Below, piece by piece: positions 55,796-64,000 of a DNA stretch of 64,000 nucleotides. Within the stretch, counting starts at the first letter, position 1; the number at the start of each line of letters is the position of its first letter. Origin of the DNA: Reticulitermes speratus (Eukaryota > Arthropoda > Insecta > Blattodea > Rhinotermitidae); assembly GCA_021186555.1 (NCBI GenBank), contig JAJKFL010000042.1, positions 41,391,980 through 41,455,979 of the forward strand, in the 5' to 3' direction. Both the position numbers and the translations under genes were made by a program. The notes under the pieces are model-generated. The model was not told the origin of the DNA, made no database searches, and saw only the letters and a list, made by a program, of their open reading frames with translations.

Positions 55796-57324
55796 CCGAC
55801 ACTGTGAAAACCTCAATCTCATTAATGAACAATTTTACACAATAAACACTATAAAAAAGAATACAGATTTTGAAATGTAACTTTTGATTGCCAAATGCTC
55901 ATGACTATTATTAAACTATGTACAATCTAAAGCTTTCATGGTGACTGAATGCAATGAAACTCTCAGGATATCAGTCACGTCAGGTGCTTGAAGAGTGTTG
56001 TTCAACCACCCGATGCGGCTGATAGCCTATGGAAGTTTTATTGTGTTATCGAAGCATTGTATTTTGTACTCAGAAAACAAGGTACATATTATTCACAGAC
56101 TTCACACAATTTTGCAAAAGTTATACGTGGAAGCAAGCTGAATCAACACGAAATGAATGCAGATCTGTGTACAGAAAACATTTATACACAGTAAAACACA
56201 GAAAACAAACTATCAGATAGAAACCTGCCTTATGAGAATGTTCCTTGGGCCTGAGAATGTATGGGAAAAAAACATACAAATACCTCAAACATAATCTGGA
56301 TGCAAAGACAAATGAAAAGTACAAAATCAATAAGAGTCTGCATCAGTCATGTGATGATGCAAGTTATATCCACATCCAAGGCTGCATCCTGTTGTGGGAG
56401 GTTATGACAAATGACTTGGCTGCATGTTGCGTCAATAACCAGAACGTGGTTTCGGAGTAGCACTACATCAAATGAACTTATGATGGGGGCAAGACATGGC
56501 ATACTGTCACATACCCTTTCTGAACCCTTTAGAATTGAAACAGCACTTGTGACTTGTAAAACTACACAATTTTTATATATGATTATCAAATAAAACATTT
56601 TTTCTTATCAAATGGCTTTAGGCACTGCTGGAAGATTTTGCCCATAACATGTTACATGATTCACAGGTGTAAATTTTCAAATTTCCCACCTTGCTGTCAG
56701 TTTATTTTTCAGGGCTGGTGCTTCACAGCAGTTTCACTTTATTGAGGCAATCATTCAGCAGTCGGAATCAGTACCATGGAGCTAAACCATTAGATTCTTG
56801 TGCCACATGATTTGCAATATCTAAAAGTTTTAGGTAAAATTACATTTGTATTTTGGCATTTTATTACATGATTATCATTTAGGAGAATGTTTACAGAAAT
56901 TAAACCTTTGAACAATCATCAGCCTTCCAAGGCTTGGGCCTGTTTATCTTGTGTCAATGTTTGTAGTCTCCTAAAGATCTTTGTCTTGTTAGAGAATCAC
57001 AAAAGGGGAATTTGAGACAAAAAAAAAGCATTGAATGGAACTGTAGTTATGTCTGTGATGTCATTATCTGATGAACTTAAAAGCTGAGACTTAAACTTGT
57101 TGCAAGTCAAGATAAAAATTAACCTCTGTTGATAAAGGGGCTAACTGCAATGGTCTGGATCCTTCCTAACCAATTTTCAGTTTTTTTTTTTCTATTTGTA
57201 TTCAATTACTGAAACTTAAACTTCCTTTCAGAAGTTGGCACCAATCAAACATGTCTACAGCCCACTCCCCCTGTAACATTAGTTCTCATTAGGAGACTTT
57301 CCTCCAAAGTGTACACTTACAATT

Positions 57325-57650
57325 CTTCGCACACATGATACAGAGAAGTATTACAAAGAATCAAGGAGGAGAGAAGTATCCTACAAACAATAAAAAGAAG
57401 GAAGGCTAACTGGATTGGTCACATCTTGCATAAGAAGTGCCTTCTAAAACACATTATTGAAGGAAAGATAGAGGGAAGGATAGAAGTGACGGGAAGAAGA
57501 CGACGTAAGCAGCTACTGGATCACCTTAAGGAAAAGAGGAGACTGGAAACTGAAAGAAGCACTAGATCGCATTCTGTGTACAACTTGCTGTGGAAGAGGC
57601 TACCAATCTGTTGTAAGACAGGCTACAGAATGAGTGAATGACATGATACA
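57325..57650 (+). mobile_element. 3' end of a non-LTR retrotransposon, same family as 63050-63895
   Basis: The plus strand reads the C-terminal RKANWIGHILHKKCLLKHII, EGKIEGRIEVTGRRRRKQLL and LKEKRR, closely matching the element at 63620-63880, then CGTAAGACAGGCTACAGAATG at the end. It is 5'-truncated to about 320 bp. Confidence 0.85.
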
Positions 57651-58224
57651 GGTTCATGATCCTTTGAAACATCAGGAACTGTTTACCCATTGACAAAGAG
57701 TAACATACCAGAAGACTTGACTTGAGCAACACCACTGTGAGAACCTCAAATCTCACACAATTGTTTCTGTCGCATATTAAGAAAGGTCAATATTCGTAAT
57801 TCCAGTACCAAATTCAGTAAATATGGAGATCAGCTCCAACTAATGGGATCAAAAAGAGGGTTCTCACTTTTACTTCATGATAGAACTTGGGGTCAGAGTC
57901 TAGAAGACTGTGTTTCTTTAAGCAAAAGATAACAAAGAAGTCACAATAAATTATTTTGTTTAATAATTTTATATGTTAAGACGAGAGTTTCTACCAACCA
58001 ATTAATTGGTACTTACGATGTTATGGTAACATCATCCTACCACTGGCAGCACTACTACTATCCTCAAGAACCCGCTTTTTGGATGATGCAGCTGTTACTG
58101 AAGGTATACCAAAACAAGATTAAGTGGACTAGGACATGGCTTCTCAAACCCAGGGTTGCAACCCAAATGTTTGGGTTGTGAGAGCCTTGTGATGGGTCAT
58201 GAACTCCCGAAGTAATCTTCATTT

Positions 58225-58920
58225 CTTTACATACACCAACTGGATGCAACTCTATTTAAAAAACTGTATAGTTTTTTAAAACAGATTTAAAAACTTTATA
58301 AAACCCGACATGTTTCGGCTCTTATAGAGCCATCTTCAGGGGTTTATTGTCGTCAAAACTGCATATATTAAAACGTCTTTTCATTGATTCACTTTAGCCT
58401 AAAAGTGAACCAATGAAAAGACGTTTTAATATATGCAGTTTTGACGACAATAAACCCCTGAAGATGGTCTTAAGAGCCGAGACATTTGTCGGGTTTTATA
58501 AAGTTTTTAAATATGTTTTAAAAAAACTATAGTTTTTCAAATAGAGTTGCATCCAGTTGGTGTATGTAAATAGTGACTGAAAAGATGCATGGTGATTACA
58601 GAATAAAGTACGTCGATGCCAAACAGGCAAAATTGATACGCAATTACAGGAACATCAAAGAAAAACTGCAAAGGACTAACGTGTCAATTTGGTTTAATAA
58701 GGTTTGGCCTAAAAGTGAACCAATGAAAAGACGTTTTAATATATGCAGTTTTGACGACAATAAACCCCTGAAGATGGCTCTATAAGAGCCGAAACATATG
58801 TCGGGTTTTATAAAGTTTTTAAATATGTTTTAAAAAACTATACAGTTTTTTAAATAGAGTTGCATCCAGTTGGTGTATGTAAATAGTGACTGTGAAAAGA
58901 TGCACGGTGATTACAGAATA
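58225..58920 (+). mobile_element. retrozyme/Penelope-like palindromic element, three hammerhead-like motifs
   Basis: AAGTAATCTTCATTT repeats exactly at 58210-58224 and 58921-58935 (15-bp target duplication). The element has an inverted unit (58226-58400) followed by two direct units 310 bp apart (from 58401 and 58711) and a one-sided 37-bp extension at the right. Motifs: minus strand 58343-58299 (intact), plus strand 58452-58495 (decayed: GAGA for GAAA) and plus strand 58762-58808 (intact). The last reads AAACCC, CTGAAGA, T, GGCTC-TATAA-GAGCC, GAAA, CATATG, TC, GGGTTT. It lies just past CHK1's probable poly(A) signal (AATAAA, minus, 58933-58938). A short frame at 58573-58785 is not a gene. 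Confidence 0.82.
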
Positions 58921-59308
58921 AAGTAATCTTCATTTATTTTAATATTTAGGCAATAAACCTGGGATATTGAGTAGGTAGTGTGACTGATGGTTTTGAATTG
59001 TGGAAAAAAAATGTTTTGAGACTCACTGCACTGGGACAAGAATGAACACCTAGCCATTTCAGGACTCCAATTTGCATGAGTAAGATGCAAGGCAACTTCA
59101 AAAACATGGCTCTGACAGTGAATCCAATTATTTCACGAAGCTTTCTCCAAAGATTCAGTATGAACATCATAATAAATCTACACATAAGAAAAACAAGAAA
59201 TAACATAACAATTACATTTGTTAACATGGTTTAACACTGACAATAATGAAAAATCATTTAATATTTCAGATCTACATGACATAAAAAACACAGTTCATGA
59301 ATCACAGG

Positions 59309-62300
59309 CTAAGGAACATTATTAGTTGCCATCGCAATCGGCCATGTCACTGGCCCTTTCAGCACAATGTCTTCCAAATGTTGCTTGATCGTAACAAAGT
59401 GGCGCTTAAATTCTAAACCACATCCTTTTGACAGTCGGAAATCCAGTAATGTCTTGCCATCCATATCAAGGACAGCTGCTTTGAAAACCAGTCTCATGTT
59501 ACGTTTGTCTACTGTTGTAATTGTTAACTGAAAACAAAAGAAAATATAAATCACAGCAAAATAACAATGATATTAACAAAATGTAACAGCAAACTGATGG
59601 GGAAGGTACAATGAGTACACTTCCTGTGTGGGTTAGGCAACTTCCAGACAAGGTTGAAGATGATGTAGATGAAGGAAGATCCAAATACATATCCAGTAAT
59701 GCTATAACTAATCCAAATATAGAAAAATGTAATACATGGCAAAAAACAACTGTCAAATGATTGCTCAGAATACAGCAGCAGCAATGAACACAAATAAAGA
59801 AATTGTGAGACTGACCAGGTGTGAACTGATGTTCCTGAAAAATCCCAGCAACAAGCAAAATATGAGACATTAAAACGGCTTCAAACTTTTTGGATAAAAG
59901 ACTTGGTGTGATGAGTCAGCAAACAGACTCATCTGAGAAAGGAACATGGGGGGGGGATTTGTGTAACTCATTTTTTGACAACACAACTCAAGATTTCACG
60001 TTGTATTCACCTTGCATCTTGTTAAACAATTAAAAGTTTTATTAGACAAACATATGCACTATATTCTTATAACCAAGTCAATCACCCCTACATATGTTTC
60101 GGCCTATAACAGGCCATCTTAAGGGGGTCAAAGTTTTTTACACAGACTTTACATCTGTTGTTCAATTTTAAAAAAGTACATCCACATAAAGGTGAAATGA
60201 ATCTTAGTTCCCAATGGATTTAGATATTGTTTCTTTCAGCTGTAAAATCCTAGGGAATGTGTTTACATAAAAGGTTAAAATTACATATTTGCTGTTATAT
60301 GTAGGGGTGATTGAATTGGTTATAAGAATATAGTGCATATGTTGGTCTAATAAAACTTTTAATTGAATAACAACTCAAGATGTTTTCTGACCTTAAATGT
60401 AACAGTAAATATTTCACATAGTTCGTGTATATTTTATCATTTAAACACATGTATAAAGGATTTCCCACCTAAAAAGCACATAACAAATGCCACAAAACTA
60501 ACATATTACCCATGAAATATAAAGAGATTTGTGTATATGACTTTCAGAGTTTGACGTGTTGCTTAATTTCCTACCATTTCATTTCCTTCAAATGTGCAAG
60601 GACCAGGTAACACTTTGGCTTATCCTAGGTGTCATTCACAAGGCAAAGCTGTCCATTCTGTTACTAACTGATGTACATTAGTGTGGGGTATTGGTTTCAG
60701 CAACAATCTTCCATCACCATCAACCTCTGAGTAATTCATTACCACTTGAAGTTGTCTACGATATTCTAAGTACAATTAACTAACAACAAAGTGCAGTAAC
60801 CAACCAGCACCAAATGTCAACATGCTCTGAATAAACTTCAAGTAAATAATCATCAAAGAGAGCACAGCACATGTGTTGTAATAGTAAATAATATTTAAAA
60901 TGGAATATTCTACAATAAATTTCAATAATGTACATCGTTGAAACAAAACTGGACATTACCGCAAATGGGTTATAGCAGTCAACGTATAGAACTGCTAGAA
61001 AGAAAAGACTCGCTGAAATAAATTGGAGGATACTTTTGGGAGCGTGTTTATATGTAAGAAGAGTTTCAGACACTCGGCATAGACAGAAGGGAAAGATAAA
61101 ATTATCCAACAGGCACTGTTGTGTGTGATGAGATTCACAATGGGATTGTTATGCTTAGCATGAGCACCACCATGTACAGTACAACTGTGCATCCCAACAA
61201 AGCCCTTATTGGACATAATCCTTCAATGCTTGCCTCACTGCACTGTGCAGACATCTAATTCTTCACACACTGTCGGCTTTGGTTGACCATTTTGTCATTA
61301 ATGTATTTAAGGGTACTACAAATTTAAAACCCCCCTTCGCCCTGGGCAGCAGTCAGAATTGAACTCCAGCAAAACTGACAGGTTAAAATAGGCCGTGAAA
61401 TAAGGGCAATCCTGTCTAACAAGTCCACATTTGGCATACTGCAGTGGCCATAAACATGGTTAGAAGAATGTGTGATGTGATGTGTAACAATGATTTCGTT
61501 TTCTCAGTGTGACACCCACTAATCTCAAGGCAGTATAATACATTAATAATGTGGCGTTCAACTGCCTTTATTCACTTTCTGTTGCTGTAGGCATACATTT
61601 TGGCATTTTTGCATGCCATCTTCTGAGTCCGTGTTTCACATATGACTAGTATTACTGCTACCACTGCACTAATTTTAGTCACTCATCGACTATGAGGCAA
61701 TGGTGGCATTAAGATTTAGACACCTGGGCCATCATTCCCTGAAACCAGATGACTTTGCCAAAATCTCTGTTAGCAAGATACTGCATTTTGTGCAAAGTGC
61801 AAGACTGCTGAATGCTTAAGCAAAGGGTTGCATAAAAGATCGGAAACGGTCAAAGTGAAAGAGTCACTGTGGTGTCTGCCCTAACGTACTCTACTCTAGT
61901 CACTCGCCCACGTTTTGTCATGCTGTGTAAAAAATGCCAAAATGCATACACCTACAGCATAACGGCAGCTACACACCACAGCGCCACATTAACAAGCCAC
62001 GCGATATGTACAACATGAAAAAAGTACATTAATAAAGTGAACCTAAACTTCTGGGGCTCACACTCTATAATAAGTTTTCCTGCTTAATAAGCTCCACCAT
62101 TCACTTAAAGAAAATCTTCAGAGGGCACAAATTACATAAGACATACAGTAAATAATGCAAGTTACATACCACTTTGGCGGTAATTTTCCAGGTATAGCTC
62201 AACCTATCAAGCAATTTGCACACTTGTTCAACTGTTTCCTCATAGCTTGTACACACAAAGAAGCGCGTCATGCGTCGCACCAGTTTCTGGAAGGTATTCT

Positions 62301-62695
62301 GTAAAAAAAGAACACAGTGTTTGCAACCCACTTACTAAAATGCAATGTCCTTACACTCAGCACTCGGCATACTAGTACCTGACTGGACGGTTGAGTAGAA
62401 GGCTGCGTGGCATGGAGCTGCGAGTTCAGCAGCATGTCATCAAGATATGCTGGCTGTGAGAACGAGAAAGACACCTTCTCTTCTAGCATAGCTGCAGCAG
62501 CACTGGCAACAGGTACACTGGGCTGCTCTAACCTTGGTTCTGGCTGGGACCTGCACAACCTAGCCATCGAGTCATCTACAGCATTACCATCAGATGCTGC
62601 AGCAGGAGGAGAGATGGATGACAGTTCACTGCCAGAACAGATACGCTTGTTACGCTGTCCACTGCTTGGCGAAAATACGTCCCTATTTGGTGATC
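59309..62695 (-). CDS. CHEK1: Checkpoint kinase 1 (CHK1), last three coding exons; kinase domain beyond right edge
   Basis: Exons 62379-62695, 62170-62298 and 59309-59527 (translation order) join in frame; the first begins with two bases of a split codon, so earlier exons lie right of 64000. Together they encode about 221 residues of the regulatory C-terminus. The first exon is a Ser/Ala-rich linker with SQ/TQ sites (CRSQPE; SFSQPAYLDDMLLNSQL, equivalent to the ATR site around human Ser345; ATQPSTQPSSQ). The second is the start of the KA1-type autoinhibitory domain (NTFQKLVRRMTRFF, YTWKITAKV). The third continues it (TTVDKRNMRLVFKAAVLDMD, DFRLSKGCGLEFKRHF) to a TAG stop. ATR phosphorylates this region to activate the kinase, which halts the cell cycle through CDC25. 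Introns contain a foldback element and a non-LTR fragment. Confidence 0.95.
59995..60369 (-). mobile_element. retrozyme-like foldback element in the last CHK1 intron
   Basis: ACAACTCAAGAT repeats at 59983-59994 and 60370-60381 (12-bp target duplication). Inverted arms are 60027-60096 and 60297-60365, about 70 bp, with a one-sided 32-bp left extension. The minus strand at 60128-60083 reads ACCCCC, CTTAAGA (core with G to U), T, GGCCT/AGGCC hairpin, GAAA, CATATG, TA, GGGGT: stem I preserved, core mutated at one base. Confidence 0.78.
60780..62100. other. CHK1 intron sequence, nothing recognised
   Basis: AT-rich with chance frames only. A pair of inverted similar segments (61540-61620 and 61900-61995, sharing TGCCAAAATGCATACACCTACAG-like sequence on opposite strands) suggests another foldback repeat of about 450 bp. 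Confidence 0.4.
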
Positions 62696-62979
62696 CTGAA
62701 ACATGATCACTTGAATAAGGTATATGGCATTTAAGACACAGAATAACTGAAGGCATTAGCAGGTTTAACAGAACTATACTCAGATCTTGGGAAAGCACTT
62801 CCATGGCTCCATCTTCTCCATACATCCCTTCAGCTGTTATAGTTGCCCCTCCAGTATACATGTATAGCCATTTTGTTCATATAAACGTTGGGGAGTGATA
62901 ATGTTTGCTGACTGACATAAGCCAGAGGGAAGAAGCCTCATGTGCCATCATCCCCACCATTCATGGTAAAAACTGGTAT

Positions 62980-63895
62980 TGAGAGTTACCTACTATCCTG
63001 TTCGTAACATCTTAATGTTTTGTCTGTCCATATCAATCCTTACCAAGGAAGCTCTTGAAGGGTTTGGAGACTTCATAATAGGAGGACAAGTAATTCGCAC
63101 TGTGAAATATGCAGATGACCTTGTGCTACTGGCTAGGGAAGAAAACGTGCTACAGGGCATGGCTGATGGACTAATTGAAATTGGAAGACGCTATGGAATG
63201 GAAATGAATGTGGAAAAAACTAAGGTCATGAGAATCCCAAGGCAACCATTCCCAATTAAAATTATGAAAGTTCAAAAGCAACTGGAGAATGTAGAATATT
63301 TCAAGTATTTGGGTAGCATGATAACAAATGATGCAAGGTGTACATGTAAAATTAAATCCAGAATTGCCATGGCAAAAGCAGCTTTCAACAAGAAGACTCT
63401 TTTCACCAGCCAACTGGACTTAAATTTAAGGAAGAAACTAGTAAAGTGCTACATTTGGAGCATAGCTTTGTATGGTGCTGAAACGTGAACACTTCGGAAA
63501 GTAGATCAGAAATACCTGGAAAGTTTTGAAATGTGGTGCTGGAGAAGAATGGAGAAGATCAGTTGGACCGATCGTGTGAGAAATGAAGAAGTGTTACATA
63601 GAGTCAAAGAGGAGAGGAATATCCTACATACAATAAATAGAAGAAAGGCTAACTGGATTGGTCACATATTGCCTAGAAACTGCCTTCTGAAACACGTGAT
63701 TGAAGGAAAGTTAAAAGGAAGGATAGAAATGACGGAAGACGAGGGAGAAGACGTAAGTAGCTACTGGATGACCTTAAGGAAAAGAGAATATACTGGAAAT
63801 TGAAAGAGGAAGCACTAGATCACACCCTGTGGACAACTCGCTTTGGAAGAGGCTACGGACCTGTCGTAAGACAGACTACAGAATGAATGAATCAA
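62980..63895 (+). mobile_element. non-LTR retrotransposon 3' part (RT palm to C-terminus), 5'-truncated
   Basis: Frame from about 63040 reads [19 protein letters not shown], the catalytic KYADDLVLLAREENVL (YADD intact), MEMNVEKTKVMRI, YFKYLGSMITNDARC and WSIALYGAET before a stop (Trp codon changed to TGA at 63486-63488). A second frame continues MWCWRRMEKISWTDRVRNEE and RKANWIGHIL. The end is RQTTE with GAATGAATGAATCAATCAAT as tail. It lies in the CHK1 intron, antisense to the gene. Confidence 0.9.
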
Positions 63896-64000
63896 TCAAT
63901 CCTGAAAGCCCAACATTACAATACATAAAATTATAACATACTTTTAATAAATCAACCAACAAAATATAACAGTATCTAGCGAAAGTCCCTAATGGTCTAT

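Larger units (their letters stand above)
53411..57320. other. Intergenic region without recognisable genes
   Basis: Short frames only. Contents recognised: a 19-base poly(C) run (54307-54325), a dispersed-repeat copy (55708-55790) and a half foldback copy (56005-56035). A small frame at 56245-56460 has no known domain. Confidence 0.6.

Noticed and set aside
58573..58785. 70-codon frame inside the palindromic element
   Set aside because: It spans the unit junction and the hammerhead-like motif; no homology and not conserved between the units.
59499..59870. Cys/Leu-rich 123-codon frame (membrane-like)
   Set aside because: It overlaps the CHK1 last-exon acceptor and intron on the same strand, has no homology I recognise, and its hydrophobicity reflects T-rich composition.
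60780..61109. 109-codon hydrophobic frame in the CHK1 intron
   Set aside because: Composition-driven hydrophobicity and no splice or promoter context.
1..64000. CRISPR arrays, bacterial operons, phage or viral genes
   Set aside because: No regularly spaced identical repeats, no ribosome-binding-site-led gene clusters and no viral structural or replication genes; spliced animal genes throughout.

Overview
The window looks like a piece of an insect nuclear genome, most likely Blattodea (cockroach or termite). It is AT-rich. Its genes have many short exons and long repeat-filled introns, and it carries several tRNA-derived SINE families and non-LTR, Penelope-like, Tigger/pogo and Harbinger elements. 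The Blattodea call is an inference from the style of the repeats and of the retroelement proteins; no marker gene fixes the species. No prokaryotic genes, viral genes, rRNA, bona fide tRNA genes or CRISPR arrays were seen. Layout, left to right: (1) 373-9455, minus strand: the 5' part of PRMT9 (six coding exons, 367 residues), running off the left edge, with an intronless C1orf74/UPF0739-like gene (5320-6408) inside its second intron. (2) A 282-bp divergent promoter (9456-9737) separates PRMT9 from the complete seven-exon pyridoxal kinase gene PDXK (9738-18628, plus, 300 residues); PDXK intron 2 holds a dead non-LTR retrotransposon. (3) 18629-24300 is repeat-dominated: a Penelope-like remnant, a minisatellite, and a Harbinger element with TTA target duplications that carries MADF and HARBI1 remnants and a SINE. 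(4) 24986-30038, plus: a two-coding-exon BED zinc-finger gene whose 4.5-kb intron contains a piggyBac-type MITE and a SINE nested in a SINE inside a non-LTR remnant. (5) 32918-49931, minus: a complete 14-exon SCFD1/Sly1 gene (636 residues). Its introns hold three copies of one young Tigger/pogo family, one with an intact 442-residue transposase and two internally deleted. (6) A 442-bp divergent promoter separates SCFD1 from a three-exon histone H2A.X gene (50374-52615, plus) ending in the SQEY phosphorylation motif. (7) 52616-59308 is intergenic with SINEs, a non-LTR 3' end and a palindromic element. (8) 59309-62695, minus: the last three coding exons of checkpoint kinase CHK1, with the kinase domain beyond the right edge; an upstream intron holds another non-LTR fragment. 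The host genes are ordinary housekeeping genes (arginine methylation, vitamin B6 salvage, ER-Golgi SNARE control, DNA-damage chromatin and checkpoint) and do not form an operon-like system. The most interesting signal is in the repeats. A set of foldback elements, three with 12-15 bp target duplications, shares a conserved hammerhead-ribozyme-like RNA motif: a CTGANGA core, a short hairpin, GAAA, a palindromic ACATGT or ACATATGT stem III, and a stem I whose sequence differs between families while pairing is kept. They resemble Penelope-derived retrozymes. Two intact motifs, in opposite orientation, lie in one element at 58225-58920, and the copy closest to the textbook core is at 39246-39287.
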